Assembly: GCA_030159075.1 (NCBI GenBank)
Contig: BROG01000453.1
Coordinates: 310,001 to 374,000 of the forward strand
Source of the DNA: Atrina japonica
Lineage: Eukaryota > Mollusca > Bivalvia > Pterioida > Pinnidae
Direction: 5' to 3'
Length of the DNA: 64,000 nt
Positions 28,819 through 40,846 of the stretch are shown here, piece after piece (position 1 is the first letter of the stretch; each line of letters begins with the position of its first letter). A program made the position numbers and the translations under genes. The notes beneath the pieces are model-generated. The model saw only the letters and a program-made list of their open reading frames with translations, ran no database searches and had not been told where the DNA came from.

Positions 28819-29115
28819 TCCCAGGGTGACAGGGGATTTGTAGATACGACAGGGATTTATGTAAACCATGGTCCCAGGGTGACAGGGTATTTGTAGATAA
28901 GACACTGACATGGATTAAGGTGACTTTGGTCCCAGGGTGACAGGATTTGTAGATATGACAGGGATTTAGGTAACCCAGGGTGACAAGGGATTTGTAGATA
29001 TGGCAGGGATTTAGGTAACCCAGGGTGACAAGGGATTTGTAGATATGGCATTGACAGGGATTTAGGTGACCATGATCCCAGGGTGACAAGGGATTTGTAA
29101 ATAAGACAAGGGCTT
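28819..29115 (+). repeat. Tandem repeat, about 45-65-bp units (CCCAGGGTGACAGGGATTTGTAGATA)
   Basis: Seven degenerate units end about 200 bp before exon 2. The antisense ORF over it is a by-product. Confidence 0.85.
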
Positions 29116-29314
29116 CAGATGACCCATGACATTTATTCCTAAAGACGCACTTGGATTGGTCTTAATTATTGATTTACATGCATAGAAGAGTCCATTGTTT
29201 TTCAGGGATTGATATATTAAAGACACTTGATTGCAGTACGAAATGTATTTATAACAGATTGTATCATGTTGTGATTGTTACACCTGTATTAATTCCATTC
29301 ATGTTGTGTTACAG

Positions 29315-29566
29315 GAGGCTTTATCCAAGAAGTTCATGGTGAAAGGCATACCAACATTCATTCTCCTGGACAGTAATGGCGATATTGTAAAACAAAATGC
29401 TCGCTCAGATGTAATGAATGATCCTGAAGCTTTGGAATTCCCATGGAAGATGCCAAAATACACAGATATAATGAACGGGAAACTTTTAAAAAATATGGAT
29501 GAAGAAGTTGATTGCAAAGAGGCACTTGACGGGAAAATAACAGGAATTTATTTCTCAGCTCATTGG
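29315..29566 (+). CDS. NXN: Nucleoredoxin-like protein, exon 2 (residues 107-190)
   Basis: The acceptor TGTTACAG precedes GAG, phase 0. The exon completes the first domain with K-G-I-P-T-F-I-L-L-D (cis-proline strand) and E-F-P-W-K-M-P, then opens the second domain with G-I-Y-F-S-A-H-W. It ends TGG|GTTTGT, a weaker-than-usual donor, exactly between the tryptophan and the first cysteine of the second W-C-P-P-C active site. A 23-bp minisatellite starts about 20 nt after this donor. Length is 84 codons. Confidence 0.9.
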
Positions 29567-29584
29567 GTTTGTAATTCTAAAACC

Positions 29585-32095
29585 TCTCTATACATATAAC
29601 CTCTATTTGAATATAAATATGACCTCTATTTGTATATATATATGACCTCCATTTGTATATACATATAACCTCTATTTGTATATACATATGACCTCTTTGT
29701 ATATACATATGACCTATTTGTATATACATGACCTATTTGTATATACATATCACCTCCATTTGTATATACACATGACCTATTTGTATATACATATCACCTC
29801 TATTTGTATATACATATCACCTCTATTTGTATATACATATGACCTATTTGTATATATACATATCACCTCTATTTGTATATACATATGACCTATTTGTATA
29901 CACATGACCTATTTGTATATACATATCACCTCTATTTGTATATACATATCACCTCTATTTGTATATACATATCACCTCTATTTGTATACACATATGACCT
30001 ATTTGTATATACATATCACCTCTATTTGTATTTACATATCACCTCTATTTGTATACACATATCACCTATTTGTATATACATATCACCTCTATTTGTATAT
30101 ACATATCACCTCTATTTGTATATACATATCACCCTATTTGTATATACATATCACCTCTATTTGTATATACATATCACCTCTATTTGTATATACATATCAC
30201 CTCTATTTGTATATACATATCACCTCTATTTGTATACACATATGACCTATTTGTATATACATATCACCTCTATTTGTATATACATATCACCCCTATTTGT
30301 ATATACATATCACCTCTATTTGTATATACATATCACCTCTATTTGTATATACATATCACCTCTATTTGTATATACATATCACCTCTTTTTGTATATACAT
30401 ATCACCTCTATTTGTATATACATATCACCTCTATTTGTATATACATATCACCTCTATTTGTATATACATATCACCTCTATTTGTATATACATATCACCTC
30501 TATTTGTATACACATATGACCTATTTGTATATACATATCACCTCTATTTGTATATACATATCACCTCTTTGTATATACAGATGACCTATTTGTATATACA
30601 TATCACCTCTTTTTGTATATACATATCACCTATATTTGTATATACATATCACCTCTATTTGTATACACATATCACCTCTATTTGTATACACATATCACCT
30701 ATTTGTATATACATATCACCTCTATTTGTATATACATATGACCTATTTGTATATACATATCACCTCTATTTGTATATACATATGACCTCTATTTGTGTAT
30801 ATACATATCACCTCTATTTGTATATACATATCACCTCTATTTGTATATACACATGACCTCTTTGTATATACATATGACCTATTTGTATATACATATCACC
30901 TCTTTTTGTATATAGATATGACCTATTTGTATATACATATCACCCTATTTGTATATACATATCACCTCTATTTGTATATATATATCACCTCTATTTGTAT
31001 ATACATATCACCTCTATTTGTATATACATATCACCTCTATTTGTATACACATATGACCTATTTGTATATACATATCACCTCTATTTGTATATACATATCA
31101 CCCCTATTTGTATATACATATCACCTCTATTTGTATATACATATCACCTCTATTTGTATATACATATCACCTCTATTTGTATATACATATCACCTCTTTT
31201 TGTATATACATATCACCTCTATTTGTATATACATATCACCTCTATTTGTATATACATATCACCTCTATTTGTATATACATATCACCTCTATTTGTATATA
31301 CATATCACCTCTATTTGTATACACATATGACCTATTTGTATATACATATCACCTCTATTTGTATATACATATCACCTCTATTTGTATACACATATCACCT
31401 CTATTTGTATACACATATCACCTATTTGTATATACATATCACCTCTATTTGTATATACATATGACCTATTTGTATATACATATCACCTCTATTTGTATAT
31501 ACATATGACCTCTATTTGTATATACATATCACCTCTATTTGTATATACATATCACCTCTATTTGTATATACACATGACCTCTTTGTATATACATATGACC
31601 TATTTGTATATACATATCACCTCTTTTTGTATATAGATATGACCTATTTGTATATACATATCACCTCTATTTGTATTTACATATCACCTCTATTTGTATA
31701 CACATATCACCTATTTGTATATACATATCACCTCTATTTGTATATACATGTCACCTCTATTTGTATATACATATCACCTCTATTTGTATATACATGTCAC
31801 CTCTATTTGTATACACATACGACTTATTTGTATATACATATCACCTCTATTTGTATATACATATGACCTATTTGTATATACATATCACCTCTATTTGTAT
31901 ATACATATCACCTCTATTTGTATACACATATGACCTATTTGTATATACATATCACCTCTTTTTGTATATACATATGACCTATTTGTATATACATATCACC
32001 TCTATTTGTATATACATATGACCTATTTGTATATACATATCACCTCTATTTGTATATATATCACCTCTATTTGTATATGTACATATGACCTCAGT
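29585..32095 (+). repeat. 23-bp minisatellite (TATTTGTATATACATATCACCTC)n, 2.5 kb
   Basis: More than 100 units start about 20 nt after the exon 2 donor. Variant units recur at fixed distances (811 bp: 30288/31099 and 30380/31191; about 721 bp further on), showing higher-order duplication. Long Tyr/Ile/His-rich frames are open only because the unit has no stop in these frames. Confidence 0.97.
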
Positions 32096-32830
32096 TACAT
32101 GGATGGCAGGTTTAGGAATATTAGTCGTTGGCATATGTCATTCATTCTAAGCAGTATATGCATGATATGTTAAACTTTTCTACTGCAATATATCTTTTTA
32201 GACTTTTTAATTAAAAATTTGGTCAGATCGCAGAATATATCTTTTTTATCAAAATGGTAATGCATCTATCTGAATGTCTCTGTTTCTCTATCTTTCAAAC
32301 TTTCTGTCTGCCTGTCTCTGTGTATCTGAATGTTTTTGCGTCTGTAAAACTTTCTATCTGTCTGTCTTTGTGTATTTGTTTGTTTTCAATCAGACACACA
32401 ACAATGCTCCAGATAAGCTGCATATTTGCATATTTTACACATAAAAAAGGAATGGATACACAAGCAAATTAAAATTCATGTGTAAGATACCCAATGCAAA
32501 TCAAAACTGAAGCATGAAATTGGATCTGAAACCTGCTGAGAGATCAAATATTTAGTTCACTTGTTCTGAAATTCATATTGAATGGACCTTGGTCATAATG
32601 TGTGTTAAAGTTCTGTAGTGATAACCAGTTAAGCTGACTAAAACCCAGATGTTTAAATTGTGGACTTACATTGTATAGAGAGATAAATACAGATTAATTG
32701 ATGGTAATTTAGGAACCAAACCTTCATAGTAAAATAAATGGCAATCGTAATATGGCAACAGAATTGGAATATACCCACTTGACTTGGAAATGATTAGTAT
32801 TATACCCATGTGCGTATAAAGTCTGCCTGT
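32096..32830. other. Intron 2 spacer with decayed units of the 56-bp satellite
   Basis: No gene. At 32270-32390 there are degenerate copies of 'AACTTTCTGTCTGCCTGTCTCTGTGTATC', related to the 36-38 kb array. Confidence 0.55.
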
Positions 32831-32835
32831 TTTTT

Positions 32836-34440
32836 AGCTCACTTGGTCCAAAGGGCCAAGTGAGCTATTTGCTATAAGCCAAAGGTACGGTGTCCGTCAT
32901 CCACCTGTTAACTTTTGCATTTAAACATCTTCTCAAGAACCATCTGGCCAATTACAACCAAATTTGGCATATAGCATATCCATGTGAAGCCGCATACAGT
33001 TTGCAAATGAAAAAGGGATAGGACCAATAGGGGCCCTAACAGGGGTAAAAAAGGACCAAAACTTTGATCATTTTGACAAAATTTCAAGGTCATGGTGTCA
33101 AAGGTCAAGGTCACAGGCACCAAAATAAATGGAAAATATAAGTTTATTTTGTGAACTTTTCAACATTTTTGAACACTTCTTCAGAACCATTGGACCAATT
33201 TGAACCAAACTTGACAGGAATTATAACTATGTAAAGCTGCATAATGTTTGTAGATGAAAGGGGCTAGGACCAAACATGGCTGCCATGGCTAAATAAAGAA
33301 TGAATGAGTCAGCAGATATTTTTTATATGATACATGTATCTCCAAAGTTATTAAAGCTAGAGAAAAAACTGTTACCTTAAAATGAGCGGCTTGCAAAATC
33401 TACTAGTATTTGATTTGGTGGAGATTGTTGGATCGATCCTTATGTGAGTTATTTCCCCTTTTTGTGAATTTTTCGTTTTTGGATGTTTTTCGACATTATC
33501 TTGAAAAGTATAATAGCTAGAGTAAAAGTGAAAAAGCAAAAATGTTCGGCATGCAAAAATCTACAAAAAAGTCACTAGGGCTGAAATTATCTGGTTGCCC
33601 CTTATGGGAGTTGTTTCCCCTTTTAAGTAGATTTTTATGTTTTGGGATGTTTTTGATATTATCTTGAAAAGTATAAGTGGTAGAGTGAAAGTGAAAGGAG
33701 CAAAAATGTTCAGCATGCAAAGATCTACAAAAATGTCAACAGGGCCGAAATTGTCAGGTTGTCCCTAATGGGAGTTATTTCCCTTTTAAGTAGATTTTTC
33801 ATGTTTTTGACAGTTTTGTCCTATTATCTTGAGAAGTATAATAGCTAGAGTAAAATTGGAAAAGCAAAAATGTTCAGCGTGCAAAGATCTACAAAAAAGG
33901 TAATTGGGCCGAAATTGTCAAGTTGCCCATTATGGGAGTTATTCTCCTTTTAAGTAGATTTTTCATGTGTTTTGATGTTTATTGATATTATCTTGAAAAG
34001 TACATGTATAATAGGCAGAGTGATAGTGAAAGAAGCAAAAATGTTAAGCACACAAAGATCTACAAAAATGTTAACAGGGCTGAAATTGTCAGGTTGCCCC
34101 TTATATGAGTTTTTTTCCTTTTTATGTGGATTTTTCATGTTTTGGGATGTTTTTTGACATTATCTTGAAAAGTATAAGTGAAGGAAGAGAAAATGTTCAG
34201 CACGCAAAGATCTACAAAAAAGTCTGCAAAAAATGTTTGCTAGTACAGTACTTTATTACCTCCTCTGCAATGGGCTTTTAAGTTATGACTTTGCATTCCG
34301 ACATTTTTTTGTGTCTCGCGCAAATTCAAGATGTGAGCAGAATTTTTACCATTAGTAGTATGGGTCCCCGGATGTAGTAGGGATAAAAAAAAGTGAGCTT
34401 CTCTACATATATAAGGGCTTTGCCCTCTATTACATGTCCA
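32836..34440 (+). repeat. Composite dispersed repeat beginning AGCTCACTTGGTCC...GGGCCAAGTGAGCT, with 165-190-bp tandem units
   Basis: The hairpin head AGCTCACTTGG/CCAAGTGAGCT is followed by a 'CTTCTCAAGAACC' body and, from about 33440, five tandem units with 'GCAAAAATGTTCAGCAYGCAAAGATCTACAAAAA'. The same body and units occur at 56110-57160, and a new copy begins at 63955. I recall this repeat type from bivalve genomes, but that is unchecked. Confidence 0.8.
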
Positions 34441-34869
34441 TATTTTCCCACAAAATATATCATTTTAACAATAATTTTATTGATTTAAAAGTAATATTTT
34501 GACTATTTGTGAGTGATATGTTAATTTTCAAATGTAGGATACAGAGGCCCGTTTTACTAATGTTCATCTGTCGTAAATAGCTAGTTTAACTTGGAAAATT
34601 GTGCTTTCAACCTCTCACTCTCAGTGGCCAACACAACTGTGGATTACTTGGTTTCAGTGGAATAATGAATCATATAACATTAATGTACATTAGTATAGAC
34701 TTGCACACCAACGTTGGAATGGACCCCTGTATATTACATTTAAATGAAACCTATCAGAAATGTCTAGTCGAAGTAATCTTTTCAAATTAATCATATTAAT
34801 TATTATTGTTAAATTAATATATATATTCTTATTTTGAAAAAATGTACAAGTTACAATTTAAGGTGCCGA

Positions 34870-35248
34870 TTCCATAATTCGTCATACCCCAGCACAGTAC
34901 AAGTCATATTCTGTAAGTTTTGCGGAAATTGGGAGAAGTAAATGTGAATGTACCAATAAGGTTATGAAATCTCTACGAGTAAATGATATTGTGTCTGTCT
35001 TTGGGAGGTATATAAGATACCACACAGAGTCTGACAGCCATAACAAAAATGAAAACCTTCAAGAAAATGATGATAATGATTGTGACTCCCAACATAGTTC
35101 TGATCCTGGGAGTAACTTGATATGTACAAAACTTATTGAGGTGCCTTACTTCAGTAGTACTTGTTTCAGAGATATTTGTTTTTACTGTGGTACTGATGAT
35201 AATCTCCACAAGGAGACTGGTTCATACCTTGTATGTTCTGAGTGCTAA
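34870..35248 (+). CDS. Unrecognised ORF or exon remnant with a C4 zinc-ribbon-like end
   Basis: The frame opens after a TAA near 34862 (first ATG 34964) and ends at TAA 35246-35248. It has C-E-C near the start, V-N-D-I-V-S-V-F-G-R-Y-I, an Asp/Asn-rich spacer, and the end C-F-Y-C...C-S-E-C (Cx2Cx15Cx2C). It lies in the sense direction inside intron 2 and has no obvious partner exons. It could be a fragment of a transposon-encoded protein or an unrelated exon. No function is proposed. Confidence 0.3.
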
Positions 35249-35607
35249 ACAAAAAGTGCCTCTTTAAAAGGAAGCATATTATGGCTGCAGCACATGATAA
35301 AAAGAAAGAAACTAACTCAAGCTGATTTTCAAAATATAGTTTTTATTTTATTTCTTTAATAAATGATATAAAGGAAAAGGGTGTTGGTTTTGTTAAAATT
35401 TTATATACATGTACATTGCTTTGAAAGTGTGTGAAAATTATAATCTTTCCAGATTGTTTGCCTCATCAGATTTTTCAAAAAGTGTGCGAGAAACTAATGA
35501 TTAATTTTTTTGGCCCTAGGTGAAGACATTTTTTTGTGCAAGAATTTTGCCAAAATTTAATTATTAGAATGTTTTAATGATTTTTTTAAGACTGCAAAAT
35601 AGAGGGT

Positions 35608-35610
35608 AGT

Positions 35611-35645
<35 letters not shown>
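35608..35645. repeat. Poly-G tract
   Basis: About 37 G in a row; length may be unreliable in assembly. Confidence 0.85.
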
Positions 35646-35646
<1 letters not shown>

Positions 35647-36044
35647 GGGTGCATTTTTCACACATGAATTGAAAACGTATTGTTTCTGGGTGAAAGACAT
35701 GGATGTATGATTCAAGTTTGTATTTTTCATAGAAATCAGAATATCAAATTATAACAGCTTTTTTGAGGTCTTTTCAAACTTTGTCATTTTTGCATGATTT
35801 CCTTAATTATCTCCCCTTGCATTCACTTTTATGCATCCATTTAATGTGTTTTACTTGTAATATGGTGAAGAAGTTTTTTTTTGAGCAAGAATTTTGCTGA
35901 AATTTTATTTCTAGAAATTTTTATGAATTTCTTAAAACAGCAATATTTATGTTTCTTGGCCAGATCAGCCTACATGTACATATTCTTCTTGGTCTTCTTT
36001 CCATATTTGTAAATTGTTCTCAGGTGAGCGATTGGGGCCCTCTT
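35646..36044. other. Intron 2 spacer, no gene
   Basis: AT-rich, with two related segments 'GAAGAAGTTTTTTTTTGAGCAAGAATTTTGC' (about 35525 and 35870); no ORF supported. Confidence 0.6.
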
Positions 36045-38125
36045 GATCCTCTTGTGTATGTCTTTGTGTATCTGTATGTTTGACTCTTTGTATTTCAGAC
36101 TTTGTGCCTGCCAGTCTTTGTGTATCTGTTTGTATCCTTGAGTCTCTGTATTTCAGACTTTGTGCCTGTCGGTCTATGTGTATCTGTTTATATGTCTGCC
36201 TTTCTGTATTTCAGACTTTCTGCCAGTCTTTGTGTATCTATTTGTATGTATGTCTGCCTTTCTGTATTTCAGACTTTCTGTCAGTCTTTGTGTATCTGTT
36301 TGCATCCTTGAGTCTCTGTATTTCAGACTTTGTGCCTGCCAGTCTTTGTGTATCTGTTTGTATGTCTGCCTCTCTGTATTTCAGTCTTTGTGTATCTGTT
36401 TGTATGTCTGTGTCTCTGTATTTCAGACTTTGTGCCTGCCAGTCTTTGTGTATCTGTTTGTATCCTTGAGTATCTGTATTTTAGACTTTGTGTCTGCCAG
36501 TCTTTGTGTATCTGTTTGTATCCCTGAGTCTCTGTATTTCAGACTTTGTGCCTGCCAGTCTTTGTGTATCTGTTTGTATATCTGCCTCTCTGTATTTCAG
36601 ACTTTGTGCCTGCCAGTCTTTGTGTATCTGTTTGTATCCTTGAGTATCTGTATTTTAGACTTTGTGTCTGCCAGTCTTTGTGTATCTGTTTGTATATCTG
36701 CCTCTCTGTATTTCAGACTTTGTGCCTGCCAGTCTTTGTGTATCTGTTTGTATCCTTGAGTATCTGTATTTCAGACTTTCTGTCCACCAGTCTTTGTGTA
36801 TCTGTTTGTATGTCTGCCTCTCTGTATTTCAGACTTTCTGTCCACCAGTCTTTGTGTATCTGTTTGTATGTCTGCCTCTCTGTATTTCAGACTTTCTGTC
36901 TGCCAGTCTTTGGGTATCTGTTTGTATGTCTGCCTCTCTGTATTTCAGACTTTCTGTCTGCCAGTCTTTGTGTATCTGTTTGTATGTCTGTGTCTCTGTA
37001 TTTCAGACTTTGTGTCTGCCAGTCTTTGTGTATCTGTTTGTATGTCTGCCTCTCTGTATTTCAGACTTTCTGTCTGCCAGTCTTTGTGTATCTGTTTGTA
37101 TATCTGCCTCTCTGTATTTCAGACTTTCTGTCTGCCAGTCTTTGTGTATCTGTTTGTATCCTTGAGTCTCTGTATTTCAGACTTTGTGTCTGCCCGTCTT
37201 TGTGTATCTGTTTGTATGTCTGCCTCTCTGTATTTCAGACTTTCTGTCTGCCAGTCTTTGTGTATCTGTTTGTATGTCTGCCTCTCTGTATTTCAGACTT
37301 TCTGTCTGCCCGTCTTTGTGTATCTGTTTGTATGTCTGCCTCTCTGTATTTCAGACTTTCTGTCTGCCAGTCTTTGTGTATCTGTTTGTATATCTGCCTC
37401 TCTGTATTTCAGACTTTCTGTCCGCCAGTCTTTGTGTATTGTTTGTATATCTGCCTCTCTGTATTTCAGACTTTCTGTCTGCCAGTCTTTGTGTATCTGT
37501 TTGTATGTCTGCCTCTCTGTATTTCAGACTTTCTGTCCGCCAGTCTTTGTGTATCTGTTTGTATGTCTGCCTCTCTGTATTTCAGACTTTCTGTCTGCCC
37601 GTCTTTGTGTATCTGTTTGTATGTCTGCCTCTCTGTATTTCAGACTTTCTGTCTGCCCGTCTTTGTGTATCTGTTTGTATGTCTGCCTCTCTGTATTTCA
37701 GACTTTCTGTCTGCCAGTCTTTGTGTATCTGTTTGTATATCTGCCTCTCTGTATTTCAGACTTTCTGTCCGCCAGTCTTTGTGTATCTGTTTGTATATCT
37801 GCCTCTCTGTATTTCAGACTTTCTGTCTGCCAGTCTTTGTGTATCTGTTTGTATGTCTGCCTCTCTGTATTTCAGACTTTCTGTCCGCCAGTCTTTGTGT
37901 ATCTGTTTGTATGTCTGCCTCTCTGTATTTCAGACTTTCTGTCTGCCCGTCTTTGTGTATCTGTTTGTATGTCTGCCTCTCTGTATTTCAGACTTTCTGT
38001 CTGCCCGTCTTTGTGTATCTGTTTGTATGTCTGCCTCTCTGTATTTCAGACTTTCTGTCTGCCAGTCTTCGTGTATCTGTTTGTATGTCTGCCTCTCTGT
38101 ATTTCAGACTTTCTGTCTACCTCCA
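36045..38125 (+). repeat. 56-bp minisatellite with an embedded splice-acceptor-like sequence
   Basis: About 37 units of 'CTGCCAGTCTTTGTGTATCTG' + 'TTTGTATGTCTGCCTCTCTGTATTTCAGACTTT'. Each contains a pyrimidine tract and TTTCAG|AC. All three plus frames are open for hundreds of codons. The array ends about 60 bp before exon 3. Confidence 0.97.
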
Positions 38126-38189
38126 TGAGAGTGTCTCCTACCTATCCAGCCATTTATCTGTATATTGTTTATTCATCTTTTCTTTAAAG

Positions 38190-38394
38190 TGTCCTCCATG
38201 CCGGAACTTTACACCAGAACTTGTGAAATCTTACAAAAAAATAAAGGAAAATGGCAAAAACTTTGAAATTGTTTTTGCTTCGTCTGACCAAAAGGATGAT
38301 GAGTTTAAAGAGTACTTTGGTGAAATGCCATGGCTGGCATTACCACATGGAGATAAACGGAAAGCTAAGTTGTCAGAGTTGTTTGAAGTACAAG
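38190..38394 (+). CDS. NXN: Nucleoredoxin-like protein, exon 3 (residues 191-258 plus one base)
   Basis: It begins directly with the second redox motif C-P-P-C-R (residues 191-194) after the acceptor TTCTTTAAAG, then F-E-I-V-F-A-S-S-D-Q-K-D and F-G-E-M-P-W-L-A-L-P, the same order as in domain 1. It ends CAAG|GTAAGT at phase 1. A 56-bp minisatellite ends about 60 nt upstream, and its open frame runs straight into the exon frame, so the true start of the exon rests on the acceptor and on homology, not on the open frame. Confidence 0.9.
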
Positions 38395-38609
38395 GTAAGT
38401 AGACGTAAATTGGAACCCTCTGTTGTTCTTTTTCACCCCTTTGTATAATAAATGGAGAGTTCTGAGTTTATCCAGAACTATTTTCTGTGGTGGTTTAGTT
38501 GCCACTGTGACATTGTAAGCTCCATATATACATCTTCTGGTGTTATCAGTTTACTGAGAGTGCAAGAGAATATCAATTTTAACCCATTGACAGTAGTGGA
38601 ACTGGATTT

Positions 38610-38850
38610 TAAATAGTGTTTTACACCACACTCAAAAATTTTTCAGTTATGCGGTGGTGGCCAGTTTTTAATGGTGGAAGAGAGGACCCAGTTACAGTTT
38701 AACCTGGGAAAAGGCCACCATCCTTCTCCAAGTAAACTGGTAAACTTTCACACAAAAATCATCTTACATGTAGGTTCCAGCGGGGCTCAAACCTGCGCTG
38801 AACAGAAGTGAGAGATTTCATAGTTCAAAGCATGAGGCTGTAAGCACTCA
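38610..38850 (+). repeat. Dispersed repeat (family with 47025-47234 and 62215-62375), copy 1
   Basis: Shared order: CACACTCAA.AAT, GGTGGTGG/GGTGGCG, CAGTTACAGT, GGTTCCAGC.GG.CTCAAAC, TGAC.AGAAGT, CATGGTTCAAAGC-like. Possibly a SINE, since the CTCAAAC part recalls a B box, but no A box is clear. Confidence 0.6.
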
Positions 38851-39215
38851 TGATCCTCATGGACCCTTGATGTGCCTTTTTGGGTACTAAGGTCAGTCTG
38901 ACCTAATTTCTGGAAAATAGGTCACAGTTACTAAAAATTGCTTTTGGACAGAAGTCTTAAACTACTGGGGGATTGGTATCATACTTCACACAAATGATCC
39001 TCATATACCCTTGATATGCTGTTTGGGGTACTAAGGTTTGTCTGACCTACTTTCAGAAAACTAGATCATAGGCAGTTAAACTCGTTTTTGGGCCTGAACT
39101 CCTAAACTACTGGGTGGATCGGAACTGTACTTCACACAAATGATCCCCTAGTTTTGCCTTTTTTTGGTACTTGAGCTGATCTAACCGGATTTTGGGAAAG
39201 TAGGTTATGGTTACT
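38850..39215 (+). repeat. Two to three degenerate tandem units of about 130 bp
   Basis: Repeated 'AAATGATCCTCATATACCCTTGATRTGC' followed by 'GGTACTAAGGT..GTCTGACCTA' and 'CTTAAACTACTGGG'. Confidence 0.65.
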
Positions 39216-39282
39216 GTTATTATTATTATTATTATAATTATTTTTATTATTATTATTACTATTATTATCATTATTATTATTG
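39211..39282. repeat. (ATT)n microsatellite
   Basis: Imperfect TTA/ATT run. Confidence 0.9.
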
Positions 39283-39784
39283 ATTATATGCCGCAGGTGA
39301 GACATATAGCTCCTTGGAGCTCTCTTGTTTTAGCATTCAATTTATAGCCTTTGAAGCTTTCTTTTTGTAGGAAAAAGAAAAATATTATATAAATAAATGT
39401 ATAACCAAGCATCCCACTTTTAATTTTGTCTATTAGATAACTTCCAATAGCAGAAAAATATTGTTTGTGAAATTGAGAAATCTTATTGCATGCAATTGAT
39501 TTGCAGAAAAATTGAAAGTCATGTGACTGCTTTGCTGGTACCAATAGAATATAAAAAAATGAGTGAGCATTCCAAATCTTTTTCTTTCTGTAGGCCATAA
39601 AGTGGTCATATCTTAACATCAGCCCCAGAAAAACAATTGTCAATGACTTAGACCAGTCCAAATGTGCCTTTAGGGGTGATTGAGTTATTATGGGTTGTTA
39701 TGTAATAACAACATATTATGGGTTTACTTTGACATTTCATCAAGGGTTTTCCTGTTATGAGCAAATTCCCCTTTAAATACAACT

Positions 39785-40730
39785 ATGAAAGGCCGTTTGG
39801 GTCAAAAATGAGATGACCACTTTCACATTAAAATTCACTTTTAACGGGTTAAAACTCACTTTTAACCCGTTAAAACATACCTTTTGCATGCAAATAGTGA
39901 TTTGAACATGAAAGAGGATATTTCAACGTGTTGTAGTTGATTTTTTGAATGCAAAACAGGTTTTTAATGCATTAGAAATGGAAAATTATGATATGAACTT
40001 ATGTGATGAAATTAACCAATCAGAGGCCTCGTTTCGTTTAATTAGTAATGAAATGGCACCAGATAACGAGATGCATTTTCATTAAAACAGAAGTTTGTGC
40101 AGAAACTGATAAAGTCTATTGATTTCTATATTTTTTCTGAAAATGTAAATATGCATCTTTATTCAAATAATAGTTCGATTAAAAAACTGGTTCGTTTGTT
40201 AAATATCGGTGACTGAATTGGACATAACATTTTTTTCTGTCCAGGAAATGGTATCTCCGATATCAAAACACACTTTCATTTGGTCGCCTTTTTAGGTACT
40301 AAACATCGTTGACATTTTACATCTTACATGTGCAAATACTCCCAGCATATGTATTTACATTATCAGATAAAGTCTAAAGATTTTTCTTATTTCCTTTAGT
40401 AAATATCGTAAATACAAATTTAACTTATTATCCTATTCAGTTCATTTCTGATTGTTCTCCTTATGATGTAAGAAGCATTCTGATTAGCTGTTTCCTCTCG
40501 GTCACAATACAGCCTTGCATGCAAGTGTTTGATTATGACTTATCGCAAATCTTACGCAATGAAATGGGTTTTGCATGCAAAAACGTCTTTGACGTTTAAA
40601 GGTACTACTTGCATGCAAAAAAATTGTTTTGTTGTGTTAAAAGTGACTTTGAATGTGTTAAAAGTGATTTTTAACGTGAATATTGTCATCGCGTAAGTTC
40701 ATCCTGTTTGCGACCCAAACGACCTTTCAT
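39785..40730. mobile_element. 946-bp DNA element with perfect 8-bp target duplication ATACAACT
   Basis: The ends ATGAAAGGCCGTTTGGGTC and inverse ATGAAAGGTCGTTTGGGTC are flanked by ATACAACT at 39777-39784 and 40731-40738. Sub-terminal TTAACGNGTTAAAA and TGCATGCAAA motifs are repeated at both ends. There is no ORF of note. It lies 108 bp upstream of exon 4. Confidence 0.85.
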
Positions 40731-40846
40731 ATACAACTTACAATATTGACCAAAAAAAAGATAACAATTAAATGTTGTTACATAAATACTTATTGCATGT
40801 TCTATTGTGTAAATTCCAAATTTTATAATTGGTTTTCTTTGATTAG

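Noticed and set aside
29676..32021. Long Tyr/Ile/His-rich open frames, up to 327 codons
   Set aside because: They are translations of the 23-bp minisatellite, open in several frames with 23-codon periodicity; no start context or splice logic.
35608..35645. G-quadruplex regulatory element
   Set aside because: A single uninterrupted G run could fold, but nothing links it to regulation, and its length may be an assembly effect.
36080..38402. Open frames up to 618 codons (Cys/Leu/Ser-rich)
   Set aside because: Translation of the 56-bp minisatellite in all three frames; only the last 68 codons (from 38190) are nucleoredoxin exon 3.
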